Shown here piece after piece: positions 48,287 to 58,971 of a stretch of DNA of 64,000 bases. The first letter of the stretch is position 1; each line of letters begins with the position of its first letter. The stretch spans positions 72,752,708 to 72,816,707 of the forward strand of contig NC_091120.1 of assembly GCF_040183065.1 (NCBI RefSeq), given 5' to 3'. The DNA is from Periplaneta americana. Lineage: Eukaryota; Arthropoda; Insecta; Blattodea; Blattidae. The notes beneath the pieces were generated by a model. The model searched no databases, was not told the DNA's origin, and was given only the letters and a program-made list of their open reading frames with translations. Made by a program: the position numbers and the translations under genes.

Positions 48287-49400
48287 TTATTTAAAGATTA
48301 GTTCCATGCCCCTTGCCTTGTAGGTTGCAAACTTTAGAATCAAATTCTTATTAAAATCCGATATGTCGTTTAACATACTTTTTACAATGGAAAACATAGC
48401 TAATGCGGTCAGTCTCTCTTCTCTCATCGTATTTCTGAGATAGGATTTTATTCTCTTTAAACATGAAAAACAATGTTCTGGTTCGGAAGCTGTCATTGGT
48501 ATGGTGATGGTGATAGCTATGCGTAGTAGTGCCACAACTTCTGAAAATGAGGCCTGCAAGTTCTCAGATAGAAGAAACTGCAAGAGTTTGACTGCGTCAC
48601 TGATATTTCTGAATTCTTGTCTCTGATACAACACAGCGAGTTCCGTTTTTAGTTTGTCTTTATCGAACATTGGAAAAAGCTTCACACATACCTTCAGGTC
48701 ATTTTCAGGAAATGAGCTTTTATAGCATTCAAATTTTTCTTGACACAGAATAGAAGATAATATCAGATGATCTATGAACTGGAATCGGTGTTAGCTTGTG
48801 TGATAATGAGGTCACACACTTCCTTGGCTGCCGCAACCTTTGTCTTAATCCCTTCGATCTTACGACGCTGTTTAGGGTTTTCATTTTCACAGATCTCGCT
48901 GCTCAACTGTGCACTGTTCCGTATTGTCTGTATGGCATTAACAAAGCTTGATATGCAGAGTCGGGCTCGGTAGCATAGTCGGTTGCGAGTTCGGTCCCGG
49001 CCCAGGTCGATTGCATTTAAGTGTATTTAAATGAGACGGACTCATGTCAGTAGATTTACTGGCATTTAAAAGAATCCTGCGGGACAAAATTCTGGCACAC
49101 GGGCGACGCTGATATAACCCCTGCAGTTGCGATGTCATGAAATAAACCATAACTTAATTTTTTTATATGCAGATTTGAGCCTTAGAAATATCTAACTGGC
49201 GATGTTCTAGTTGGTTGTATAATATATCTACATGATACATCAATAAATGAAAAAAAAACTAAGCCAGAAATTGAATTCAGGATCTTCAACAGTACGCACC
49301 AGGGCGCTTGCCTCATTTATTGTGATGTTGTTAGATGTTTCAGATTCCATTATGGTTTGAAAATATTCTAGCAATGGCTCCTTCTTCTCATGAACAACAT
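48287..49400 (-). pseudogene. hAT transposase (ZMYM-like group), SINE-disrupted, copy 1
   Basis: The last 132 codons are open: LAVLYQRQEFRNISDAVKLL, EVVALLRIAITI, TASEPEHCFSCLKRIKS and SYLRNTMREERLTALAM, the C-terminal dimerisation region of hAT transposases of the zinc-finger-MYM-1-like group. Upstream pieces (EVCDLIITQAN, then across the SINE) are frameshifted. The SINE lies inside the coding region. The core catalytic domain is not intact. Confidence 0.7.
48960..49165 (+). mobile_element. SINE (family 2) inside hAT copy 1
   Basis: Recognised by GTTCGGTCCCGGCCCAGGTC, CATTTAAGTGTATTTAAATG and GCGGGACAAAATTCTGGC. Direct repeats ATATGCAGA at 48,951-48,959 and 49,166-49,174. The same position is occupied in hAT copy 2. 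Confidence 0.92.
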
Positions 49401-51060
49401 TTACTGTCCTTATTTTAAAACTCCATCTTGTTGCCCCAGCTGATGGAGTTGTCTTTGAAACACATTAATCTAATGCAGACTGTGTGGAGATCGAGAGAAG
49501 AAAGCAGGGATACTGGATAAATCAGCAAAAAATATGCCGGCTTTGTAGACTATTTTGTTTAGCGGCTCTTTCCATTATGAGATTCAACTGATGGGCACTT
49601 AATTTCACATTTCTCCTGAATTGTTAAGGTACTGAACTGAATAGACTGTAAATATTGTACAGAATTAAACATTGTTGCACTTGTTATACTCACAACATTG
49701 AAGAAAATGTATTTAAAACTGCGCGCTACTGACAAACTGCTGCAAATTTTGCAGCGCCTGGAAACTCTGGTTTCATGGCGAGGGACAACAGGGGGAGGGA
49801 TAAAACTACGCGCAAAGCATCCGAGACGAGACTGGCAGCTCCAGGGGAGGAAATGGCTTCACCAATCCGTCCTTGTCTCTCGTTTCGCTCTGGCAGCACC
49901 AGGGGAGGAAGTGACTTCACTAACGATTGCCTGCATGTCAATGAGAGCGAAATTTTTAAATAATTCGAGCCGCTAAATGAGAATGTATAATAAATGTATT
50001 TCACAACATAAAACGAGACAAGAGCCACAAATGTCTGGGGGTGCTGCAGCTCCGCAGCCCCCCTTCGAAAGCCGCCCCTGTGGACAACTACTAGCGTGTA
50101 CCATATAAGAAGGATTTCAAAAAACTAACTGCTAACAGGCAAGCGATGAATTAACAATGCACAGAATTTGTTATAAGTTACTTGTGATTGGCTACAAAAA
50201 TATAATTACAAAAGTATTATAATTAATTAATTCTATTTTAAAATATAAGTATACTGGTATTAAAATATGCTACAAAAATGATAAATTTGCTTTCGAAAGG
50301 AACAAGATAATGTGGTCCGCGGAACTGTTCTGACTTAAAAAACTGGTCCCCACTTCAAAAAAGTTTGAGAAACGCTGCCCTAACACAAACCAATTGCCAT
50401 GACCTCAGAGTATCATTTGTGCTACTGTTCTGGGAAATGAAGCTATGAAACCATCGCGACTTTTTCGAGATCTCAACACAAAACATTCAGATTTAGTCAA
50501 CAAACCCATGGAATTCTTCATGCGTGAAAGAGATGCACTTAAAATAGAAAATAAAGTTATTTCCCAAGTTTCAACCACTAATAGGTACACTAGTCGCCTA
50601 GAATCTGAAAGCATAGCGGCCGTTAGCTTCGTCTGTAAAACAGAGAGTGCGCATGCGCCAGCATATACTATAGTACTGCTTCTACCCACCGCGTGACGTC
50701 ACTCATGCTTGCTGATTCCACGCAGGAAATGTTGACTATTCTTAAATCTTAAAACTATGTACGTCATACTTAGGGCGTAATTATTAATACTTGCGTTAGC
50801 TAAATGTAGGAACTTTAAAAAGAATTGAAAAGGTATTTACCAGTAAATTTGTTGGGACCGGTCCCTCGTGTTATAGAAAAATAATTTACCGGACCGCGGT
50901 CTCTGTAACGTTGAGAACCGCTGGATTACACATTACTCATATTTAAGTGTTGCATAAACTTATGTACAGTTTTTGAACTCGAACACGTGCGTATTTCTTT
51001 CTGAAATCTTGTGCTGTTATCATAGAAGATCTCTGTATGTCTGACCCTTTCTTTACATAG

Positions 51061-51185
51061 AAAACAAGGTTGTGTTGGACGTGGCGGAAAGACTTACAGT
51101 TGGAACCATTTTGCTTCTGATACTCGTCCTCTACTGCGTGTGTTGTTGTGACGTCATCTGGATTGCATTCTCAACGTATAATTGA
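51061..51185 (+). CDS. candidate exon of another small membrane protein
   Basis: After the acceptor TTTCTTTACATAG, two bases finish a split codon and 40 codons follow: NKVVLDVAERLTVGTILLLI then LVLYCVCCCDVIWIAFSTYN and TGA. There is a clear membrane helix followed by a CVCCC patch. The entry phase equals that of exons 3 and 5 of the tetraspan gene, and the position lies between the two family members. It could be the last exon of a middle paralogue, or an exon 3 homologue with a donor at GTGTGT. No partner exon was found, so it is tentative. Confidence 0.45.
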
Positions 51186-51489
51186 CGAAATTAGTGTGAC
51201 ATCACACCCTTAACAACCATGCGCTTTGTTTCCAAACAACATTCCTGTTACTTTGCTAGGCTAAGTGCAATAAGAAAAATGGTTAAGTATTTTGCTCCAA
51301 AGTGTTGTCACTGTAGTGAGAGTGACAGCTTCATCATTCCTAAGGTTTCCATAATTTGAAAGATTGAAACGAACTTACAAATAGATACGGAATATATGTA
51401 AGTTAAGTGATCACTCATTATACAAGTACACTTACCAATAAACTAGCATTAATAAAACTAACATAGGCCTAATTCAATTTGAAAACACT

Positions 51490-52165
51490 TCATATTTAAT
51501 CTCTGAAACATGAGACACAACTATCAACAATATACCTCTACTAGAAACATCAACAACCAAATTTCGTGGTCTGCATATTAATAGTACAGTAAATTGGAAA
51601 AATCATATTAAAGAAATAACCCCCAAACGTAGCTCAGCATGCTTCGCAATTAGGTCGTTACAACAATTTTAAACAGCAGTATCTTAAAGACAATATATAT
51701 TTTGCCTATTCCATTATGTCCTACGGAATAATATTATGGGGAAATTCTGCAGATAGTAAAAATATATTCTTATTACAAAAAGAGCCATTAGAATAATAGT
51801 TGGAGCAATGGCTAGAGAATCATGTAGATTATTTTTTTTAAGTTAGAGATTCTGACCTTAACAAATCAGCACATATAGTACTCTATAATAAATTTCCTCT
51901 TATGTAATAAAGAAAATTTTTCAACTCATTCAGCCATACATAGTACAAATACCCCCAGAAAGAATGATTTTCGTACGCCATCATCAAATTTATCATGCTA
52001 TCAAAGGGGAGACATATGGCGATAAAAATGTTCAATAGTCTTCCCGAAGATATTAAGAATCATAGCCAAAACTTTGCATTATTTGAGGTGAAACTAAAAA
52101 TTTACTTAATATCTCACACTTTCTATTCTATAGATGAATTCTTGACATTTCACACTATATTTTAA
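51490..52165 (+). pseudogene. LINE 3' end (Jockey/CR1-like)
   Basis: Broken frames give FRGLHINSTVNWKNHI, SACFAIRSLQQF, ITKRAIRIIVGAMARESC, NFPLM-like and MFNSLPEDIKNHSQNFALFE, the order of the post-RT end of CR1/Jockey-type LINEs. Stops are frequent. Confidence 0.65.
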
Positions 52166-52174
52166 TACTATTAA

Positions 52175-52758
52175 CCCTAGCTGGACCAAGCTTTTTTTGG
52201 TTACGCGGTGGACCAAGGGGGGTTAAAAAGTATATACAAGGGACAATTGGCACAAATGTGAATATAATGCACATAGATAAATTTTATAATTCTATTTGAC
52301 ATCTCTTTAATACAAAGTAATTAATGGTTTGTTTATTTATTGATAAAATTAAATTATTTTTATTGAAATGAAAAAAAAATGTTTTTAAACAAAATATTGC
52401 AGCCATCACGTGTTAAATTCACTCAGCATCTTATTACTACACTGAAATAAAAAAAAATCGAAATGTTTCCTTTCTATGAAGTTTACCTTCTCATTTCACT
52501 CACCATCACATTAGTTTCATTGAAATATAAGAAAGTAAAACAAAAACGGCTGTCACTGGTTCATATCTTAGGTATTCTTTACCTTTACTAGCAGAAAGTA
52601 TGATGACGTAACATAAGTAAAATGGCCAAACTAATTTCATTTTATTACTCAACAGAAGAAGCAAACATTCCGATCAACATGAAGTAATATTCTGTACCAA
52701 CCACTTTATGAATTTATGAATTGAAGACCTCTCCGGAATAAGGGTGTAACCAAAAAAT
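52175..52758. other. interval without recognised gene
   Basis: Begins TTAACCCTAGCTGGACC, which resembles a TTAA-plus-CCCTAG piggyBac-type end, but no partner was seen to 55 kb. Confidence 0.35.
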
Positions 52759-52761
52759 CTA

Positions 52762-54088
52762 CAAGGCGCATCCAGAAAGTAAGTTTCCCGATTTTTTCCC
52801 CTTGAAAGTAAACGTAATTAGCCGTGTCAATTGCGCATGCGTAACAGATCTATGACGTATCAATCATATGCCAGCCGGACAGGTCCCGCCTGGTGCCAGT
52901 AGCGTGGCAGCAGTGGTCCGAAATGGAAGCTCTTATTCCTTCTCCCGCCGCCTGCGAGGTTCGGTCGGTGATAAAGTTCTTTAATGAACAAAGCATTGCG
53001 CCAATTGAAATTCGTCGGCAGCTCTGTCAAGTCTATGGGCCGAACATCATGAGTAAGCAGATGGTGCGTCGCTGGTGTAGGCAGTTTTCCGAAGGTCGTC
53101 AAAGTGTCCATGATGAAGAGCGCAGTGGGCGACCGTCCCTCATCAATGATGATCGTGTTGAGCTGGTGCGGCAGTGCATCATGGAGAACCGTCGCTTCAC
53201 GATTACGGAGCTGAGCAGCCATTTTCCGCAGATATCGCGATCCTTGTTGCATGAGATTATCACTAAGCACCTGCTGTTCAAAAAAGTGTGTGCCAGGTGG
53301 GTGCCGAAAAATCTGACACCCGAACACAAAATGCAACGTTTAGGAGCAGTACTGACATTTCTACAACGGTATCACGGTGACGGCGACGAGTTCCTCGACA
53401 GGATCGTCACGGGCGATGAGACTTGGATTTCGCAGTTCACCCCGGAAACCAAGCAGCAGTCAATGCATTGGCGGCATAGTGGATTTCTGGTCAGGACGAA
53501 ATTCAAACAGACGCTATCGGTACGGAAAGTGATGTCCACGGTGTTCTGGGACAGGAAGGGCATTCTGCTCATTGACTTCCTTCCAAGAGGTGAAACAGTG
53601 AACGCTGACCGTTACTGTGAAACACTGCGAAAATTGCGACGTGCCATTCAAAACAAGAGGCGTGGAATGCTTACTGCAGGTGTAGTGCTCCTCCATGTCA
53701 ATGCTCGTCCACATACGGCTCGGCGCACAGCAGCTGTTTTGACGGAATTTGGCTGGGAGTTGTTTGATCACCCACCCTACAGTCCTGATCTTGCTCCCAG
53801 CGATTTTCACGTTTTCTTGCATCTCAAGAAATTCCTGTCCTCCGGTGAGCGTTTTGGCAACGACGAAGAGCTGAAGACGTCTGTCACACGCTGGTTCCAT
53901 TCACAGGCGGCAGAGTTCTACGACAGAGGGATACAAAAGTTGATCCCACGATACAAGTGTCTCAATTCTAATGGTGGCTATGTTGAAAAATAGCTGAAAC
54001 ATTGCTGTACCTGTTGCCAATAAATGTTTTCCTGAAAGTGTGTGTTGTTTTTTTTTAATAGGGAAACTTACTTTCTGGATTCGCCTCG
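52762..54088 (+). mobile_element. complete mariner element
   Basis: Twenty-eight-base inverted ends (left CAAGGCGCATCCAGAAAGTA, right with two differences) and TA at 52,760-52,761 and 54,089-54,090. At 1327 bp it has the size of a full mariner and one transposase gene. Confidence 0.97.
52923..53993 (+). CDS. mariner transposase, full-length but catalytically altered
   Basis: The 356-residue frame has no stop. The N-terminal HTH region includes EIRRQLCQVYG and the second HTH FTITELSSHFPQ. WVPKNLTPEHK precedes the catalytic domain. First acidic residue D165 is in VTGDETWIS and third D294 in YSPDLAPSDFH. The second, normally D in HDNARPH, is V259 (HVNARPHT). Spacing 259-294 fits DD34D. The terminal motif reads RYKCLN instead of the usual RYDKCLN, an in-frame codon loss. 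The ATG at 52,923 is used; upstream GTG is not an insect start. Loss of the metal ligand should abolish catalysis, though DNA binding may survive. Confidence 0.93.
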   Translation: MEALIPSPAACEVRSVIKFFNEQSIAPIEIRRQLCQVYGPNIMSKQMVRRWCRQFSEGRQSVHDEERSGRPSLINDDRVELVRQCIMENRRFTITELSSHFPQISRSLLHEIITKHLLFKKVCARWVPKNLTPEHKMQRLGAVLTFLQRYHGDGDEFLDRIVTGDETWISQFTPETKQQSMHWRHSGFLVRTKFKQTLSVRKVMSTVFWDRKGILLIDFLPRGETVNADRYCETLRKLRRAIQNKRRGMLTAGVVLLHVNARPHTARRTAAVLTEFGWELFDHPPYSPDLAPSDFHVFLHLKKFLSSGERFGNDEELKTSVTRWFHSQAAEFYDRGIQKLIPRYKCLNSNGGYVEK

Positions 54089-54099
54089 TATAATTCATG

Positions 54100-55020
54100 T
54101 TTCAGGAGAAAAAATAAATAAAATATACTAGCACTACAAAAGAAAATATAAACACATTTTTTTATGTTTTTATTACCAATATGTTCGATGTAAGTTATTT
54201 TTAATTCGCTAATCAAGTTTTCCATAGTCTCAGCATAATCAGTTCCCGTTTTATTTACCAACTTATTAACTTTCTTTATTACTTCAAACTGGTCAGGCCA
54301 CATTTCCTTCTTGTCCTTACAACTGACATTGTATCTGGAGATGGGACCATGCAGTTCATGCCATTGACTGTAGGTCTACCAGGGAAGATGTTTCCTTTAT
54401 ATAAGACTGGTTTCTTTTCGTTATTTCTGGAGATGAAATACATTTCCGTGGTCGTCCTCTCTCTCCAACTGGTTATACGTTCTCTTCCATAATATTATAC
54501 TTAAAAATGCTTAATTACAGCCGCTAAATTCACTGATATTTATAAAAATAACAAGGCACATGCAAGATACTCATCCACAATCCTATTCTATACAACAGGA
54601 AGTGGAGAAGCGGGAGGGAAATACTGATCGGTGATTGGTCGAGAAGCGCTATACAACAGAACTCACAATATCCAGTCAGTCATGAGACTTTTAGACTTTT
54701 GACAGAAACCGGGAAGTTTGTCTCCTATTTACACAAGCATCATGTAATAAATGTGACAAATTAACCTCTGAATCGTGTTCTACTCATATAACCACATGGG
54801 AATATAACGGTATCTCAATTTTTAATTTTTTGGAGTATGTGAGTTACGACTCTAACCGACTCATGTACTGCTCCAGAATGAATAGTCCCTCCTCCAGTGT
54901 GTACGCCATGCTGCTGTGGTAACTGTACACAGGTTATTTGTCTCAGTTATCACCATCTGTCACTTGCAATATACGGAAAACCGATTACATCAGTTTCACA
55001 ATATGTTGCGTGACTTTCTA
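54100..55020. other. interval without recognised gene
   Basis: A minus-strand frame at 54,055-54,303 (MWPDQFEVIKKVNKLVNK) with broken upstream extension may be another transposon relic, but no family was recognised. Confidence 0.35.
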
Positions 55021-55026
55021 ATCACT

Positions 55027-55031
55027 TGGTA

Positions 55032-55070
<39 letters not shown>
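55027..55070. repeat. (AAT)n microsatellite
   Basis: About 14 triplets. Confidence 0.9.
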
Positions 55071-55071
<1 letters not shown>

Positions 55072-55519
55072 CTTAATACCAAACTTTACACAATACTAAT
55101 TAGAATTTCAATCACTTCTCGCACGGGAGATACACCATCGACAGTTACGAACAGAGTATTGTGATTAAATGATTAGCAAACTATGACGGAAACTTTAGTA
55201 TTGACTGGGGAAGACTCCGGGCTCTCCATTGAGAATCTTAACGGAAGCGGACAGATTTAAATCGTTAATCGTACCAAAATAATAGAATAATAGAATAAAC
55301 TAATAAAACTACCTATATTCCATTTTCTGTAACAACGAAAGGTACCTCCACCTATAAATAATTATCACTTATTAATACATAATATTTCATGTAATGAATT
55401 AACATTAATAATTATTGTAATTTCCCACATGTAACACCTTCCACACAAGTCAAATATTTAGGAATTATTATAGATCAGCGTTTACGTTGAGATAAACAAA
55501 TTGATTTTGTGTGTACAAG

Positions 55520-56544
55520 CAGGGGCGGCTTTTATTAAGGGGCACATGGGCACGTGCCCTCCCAGTGATTTTTATTATCGTATTATGACTATATTGTAAT
55601 AATATTTAATTGCATTATGAAATAATAACTTAAAGTGTTTCACATTTTCATTGCTACTAATGTTTTCAGAATGTGTAGTAGTCTACGAAACCTAAATTTT
55701 CTGAACAGGTAATAAAATGGGCTCTCTCTTCTCGTGTCCAGCGATGGACGAGGAAGGGATGGGGTGCGAGTTGTAGGAAGGCTGAGCTCTTTGCCTCAGA
55801 CCGTGTGCTTTGGGCACTGTATTTGCCGTGCCCACCAAGTCTCTTTAGTTTAGGAACAGTCCAATTAGCTGCGTGCCATTTTTAGGGGTGTTGATACTTG
55901 CTGAATAGCAGACGACATTTTACAGCTGAACTTGACATGAAAAACGTTAAATGTAAGTTTATTAATTTACAAGCTCGACTCATTGTATAAATCACGTGTG
56001 TATGTATATATAGATATTCATTTATCACAGTTATGTTGTTAATGCTCCCTGTAAACTTTTATGCTTCCATCGTATCCAAAAAAGAAAGTTTACATTACAA
56101 TACATGAAGTTGGCAGTTCTCAAAAAGCTTTGTCACTGACAATAGAGAATCTTGGCGGGCGTTTTGCCGCCTTCAGTGCACACTACAGTTTTCAACTGAG
56201 TTTCCCCAAGTCTAGTGCTGCGGTAGTAAGAAGGCAGGCAGTTCCGTGATCTGTGAGTACGAACGAGTGAGAATCAGCGCATTTCTGTGAATTACACTTA
56301 GAATTCCATTTAACTTTCCTCTGGGCGTAGCAGTGCTCTCAATTGAGAGAAAGATGGTACATTCTATTCCGAACTTCAACAATAGAGTTATAGAGGTTTT
56401 TCTCGCAGAAAGAACGAAACATGGAGCTTATCTACAAGAATTAGAAAGGTTAGTGCACATAAATTGGTTTTATATGTTTTTAATTTTCAGGGTTCATCAT
56501 TAAGGTTGTGCCCCACTTGACAGAATGGCGTTCGGCCGCCACTG
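55520..56544. mobile_element. non-autonomous hAT element
   Basis: Ends CAGGGGCGGCTTTTATT and complement CAGTGGCGGCCGAACG, with exact TGTACAAG at 55,512-55,519 and 56,545-56,552. GGGGCACA lies inside both ends. The 1-kb interior has no recognised transposase. Terminal bases resemble those of the SINE-carrying hAT family, so the same enzyme could act on it. Confidence 0.9.
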
Positions 56545-56800
56545 TGTACAAGTAAAAGCAAGACAACTTATAAATTCACAATACTTCAAAATTTTATCAC
56601 TAAGGAGTCATTGAGAATAATATTTTTAGGTTTAGTACAATCATTGATATAATATAGTATAATAAATTGGGGTAGAGTAGCATCATCTGTACAGCACGTA
56701 ATCCATTAATTTTATTACAAAGAAGATTAATAAAAATTTGCCTAACCAAAAATATGGATTACCCAACAAATTCAATTATATAGATTTTAAAGTATTAACC

Positions 56801-57092
56801 CTCAGTTGGTAGAGCAGCTGGCTACGGACTGGAAGATCCGGGGTTCGATCCCAGGTGGTGACAGGATTTTTTCTCGTTGCCAAACTTTCAGAACGGCCCC
56901 GAGGTTCACTCAGCCTCCTATAAAATTGAGTACCGGGTCTTTCCCGGGGGTAAAAGGCGGTCAGAGCGTGGTGCCGACCACACCACCTCATTCTAGTGCC
57001 GAGGTCATGGAAAGCATGGGGCTCTACCTCCATGCCCTCCAAGTGCCTTCATGGCATGTTACGGGGATACCTTTACCTTTACCTTTTTTACC
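56801..57092 (+). mobile_element. SINE (family 3), 5'-truncated
   Basis: Starts within the A box (CTCAGTTGGTAGAGCAGC) and is otherwise nearly identical to 17,454-17,756. Exact 16-bp duplication TTTTAAAGTATTAACC at 56,785-56,800 and 57,093-57,108. Confidence 0.95.
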
Positions 57093-57794
57093 TTTTAAAG
57101 TATTAACCATTGAAGAAATTTATAAATATAGTTTACTAACTTACTATCACAGAAATCAAGTAAAACATAAATCTAATCGACATGAATATCGTACTCGAAG
57201 ACAAAAGTCTACTTTCCCATTAATTGAGCCTAAATGTCATACAAGTGCAGCCCTTAAAAATGGTTCTAGTTTCAGACCAAAACTTTATAATAAAATTGCT
57301 AATCATTTTCCAAATTTGAAATATTTTAAAATTGAAGTTTTTAAAAAATAATTTATAAAATTATTCATGATATATTATAATATTAACAAATGTGTGCATT
57401 TTCTTTACCTTTTATTGAATATCACTGGCTTCTGCCTGATTGTCAATTTATATTAAATGTGTTTTTCTCTCTTTCTTCTTTTTCTTTTTTGGCTCTTATA
57501 TGTTATTTGTTGGCTTGAATTAAGTTACTGTATTTAGAAAACTTTCCCTGTAAATTTTATGTTATATTATTGACTAAGACCACAGCGTACACGAGCCCGG
57601 CTCTTAAGGTAGTGCCTAGACACATTTTTGTTTTATAATAATTATAATTTGTGCTCACTACCTAAGCTAGTTAAATGAATTAAATAAAACTGAAATGTGT
57701 TTGAATAATGTAATAATTTCTTCCTATGGAAAGTAAGTGGAATGAATTCAGAGAAATGATATAATTAATTAAAATTATCACATTATCCTAGAAG

Positions 57795-58690
57795 TGTTAT
57801 CGCATGTCGCATCAGGGTTAAAAACATCGCAAAACACAATAATTTATCGCATGATTCGCAATGCTCTGAAGGATGCACTGGAAGAAAAGTTCGGAACAGA
57901 AGAAGATATCACATGATAGACTAGCGAGAAGGAAGCGCGGGAAAACGGAAACTCGAGCTTCGGTAGGAGCTGTAGCGCGGTACGGAGCGAGGGGAGGAGA
58001 ACTACGGTGACGGCGCGGAGCGGAGAGAGCAAGGGAAACATCTAGAAAGTATTCCTCTCGAAGATTCTGAAAGCCACGCAAATCGAAGATTCCAGAAGTT
58101 ATGGTGTAATAAATAAAAGCGCTAGTGGCCGACAGAGAGTAAGTCAGTCAGCCTTCAAGTCTTGCCTTGGACAGCAGCGAACAAGGGGGATCTGAGTTCA
58201 ACGTACAGCGGACCCCATCTGGAAGACTTGGGTTCGACGTGCAGTGAACCGAATCTGGAAGACAGGGGTCCGACGTATAGTGAACCGCATCTGGGGAAAC
58301 TGGGTTCGACGTGCAGTGAACTTGAGTGAGTCCAGAACTGTGACAGTGTCCACGAGGCGAGTGCAACATAGTTCGGAAGACCTGAGTTCGATGTGCAGTT
58401 AACTTGAACAGAGAGCTAGGAGAACTAGTCAAGGCAAACAAACTGTGAACTGAGAACTGACAGTTTTGTTCTGGACATAGTGCATTGTGAACATTAATTG
58501 AAAATTAGGTGTACATTGTTGTTGTTCTCAATAATACACGTCGTGTATTGCCATAATCGTCGTGTGCAGTGCAATAATGACTATTGTATTGCTGTGCTGA
58601 GTGGAATACCCACTGTTGTAGGGTGAATTATTGGGAATAAAATTCACATTGTTGTCGGGTGTGTAGTGGTTAAAGTGGAAATAAAAGTCA
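57795..58690 (+). other. possible solo LTR with internal tandem repeats
   Basis: A GC-richer block begins near TGTTATCGCATGTC and has AATAAATAAAAGCGC near 58,110 and AATAAAAGTCACA near its right end. No reverse transcriptase is adjacent. LTR identity is inference, because no TG...CA pair with target duplication was fixed. Confidence 0.35.
58195..58400. repeat. imperfect 40-bp tandem repeats
   Basis: Four to five units containing CTGGAAGAC..GGGTTCGACGTGCAGTGAAC-like sequence. The units vary by several bases and one short spacer. Confidence 0.8.
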
Positions 58691-58694
58691 CAAT

Positions 58695-58795
58695 ATGGAT
58701 CGTATGCGGAGACATAGGAAGGCCGAAAAGAGGATTGATTGGAGAATTCTGGGTTTGCTGTGAGGAACCTGCCCTTGGGTAGAAAATTAAGAATG
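58695..58795 (+). pseudogene. LINE 3' tail fragment (family a)
   Basis: ATCGTATGCGGAGACATAGG, AGGCCGAAAAGAGGATTGAT and AATTCTGGGTTTGCTGTGAG match the last 90 bp of the LINE copies at 0.9 and 18.6 kb. Confidence 0.65.
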
Positions 58796-58866
58796 AATCA
58801 ATGCATAAGCGCGGAATTATTAAAATTCACTGCAACACTTATATATCTTTACTGTATTTGTTTTAG

Positions 58867-58971
58867 ACGGCGTTCAGTGTGAAAGACTGTCCCGTGATGA
58901 GCAGCACCAACTGCATCTGCTGCTGCTGCACAACGCGCAGTGCCACCATAATCCTGGCGTGGCTGGTGTTG
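58867..58971 (+). CDS. paralogous tetraspan gene, cysteine-rich exon
   Basis: A 105-bp phase-0 exon between TTTGTTTTAG and GTGAGTC. It encodes FSVKDCPVMS, NCICCCCTTRS and TIILAWLVL. It aligns gap-free to exon 27,643-27,747 with 17 of 35 identities (F, VK, PV, CxCC, CT, R, A, ILAWL). Later exons should lie to the right; none was recognised before 64,000. A 1.9-kb hAT element sits 71 bp after the donor. The first codon is ACG, so an upstream exon must supply the start. Confidence 0.8.

Larger units (their letters stand above)
48226..50080 (-). mobile_element. hAT element carrying a SINE, copy 1 (third level)
   Basis: Ends CAGTGGCGGCTCGTG and, complemented, CAGGGGCGGCTTTCG, with exact TGGACAAC at 48,218-48,225 and 50,081-50,088. 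GGGGGGCTGC lies inside both ends. Homologous along its length to 59,042-60,923. An embedded SINE lies at 48,960-49,165. Confidence 0.92.
47505..50377 (-). mobile_element. hAT element, second level
   Basis: Ends CAGCGTTTCTCAAACT and their inverse, with exact 8-bp CCCTAACA at 47,497-47,504 and 50,378-50,385. Removal restores the target frame YNALTQT. Coding is on the minus strand. Confidence 0.92.
47287..50694 (+). pseudogene. hAT N-terminal coding relic, split by insertion
   Basis: Part one (47,287-47,504) begins MNKRQGTSLNFGIKKFRTEG and includes TTSGASTSSSQSDVQ. Part two (50,386-50,694) continues from the target site, with a frameshift, into VLGNEAMKPSRL, RDLNTKHSDL and NKPMEFFMRERDAL, the BED finger with HxxxxH-type spacing and following block of ZBED5/FAM200-like hAT proteins. 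The remainder of the transposase is deleted. Confidence 0.65.
46664..50923 (+). mobile_element. hAT element, outer shell of a nested stack
   Basis: The left end CAGTGGTTGTCAACCGCTGG followed by GCCGCGGCCCGG is paired with the right end complement (CAGCGGTTCTCAACG...GACCGCGGTCCGG). Six adjacent bases GATTAC are repeated at 46,658-46,663 and 50,924-50,929. The 8-bp duplication expected for hAT is not complete. It carries a split N-terminal coding relic. Without nested elements it is about 1.4 kb. Confidence 0.75.
55435..57700 (+). pseudogene. LINE 3' half split by a hAT element and a SINE
   Basis: Frame pieces are VKYLGIIIDQRLR before the hAT, LRIIFLGLVQSLI and SSVQHVIHLILLQRRLIKI after it, TIEEIYKYSLLTYYHRNQ and TSAALKNGSSFRPKLYNKIA after the SINE, ending KYFKIEVFKK. 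This is the C-terminal end of a Jockey/CR1-like ORF2. The section after the SINE is open to its stop at 57,349-57,351. Both inserts carry exact target duplications, so excising them restores the order. Confidence 0.8.

Noticed and set aside
49726-50028. 100-codon minus-strand frame
   Set aside because: It spans the subterminal region of the hAT element, has no transposase motif, and is not preserved in copy 2.
52860-53900. Long minus-strand frames across the mariner
   Set aside because: They are antisense shadows of the transposase gene, with no independent motif.
57818-58081. Two overlapping minus-strand frames rich in Arg/Pro/Ser
   Set aside because: They reflect a GC-rich block; no domain, splice context or conservation visible.
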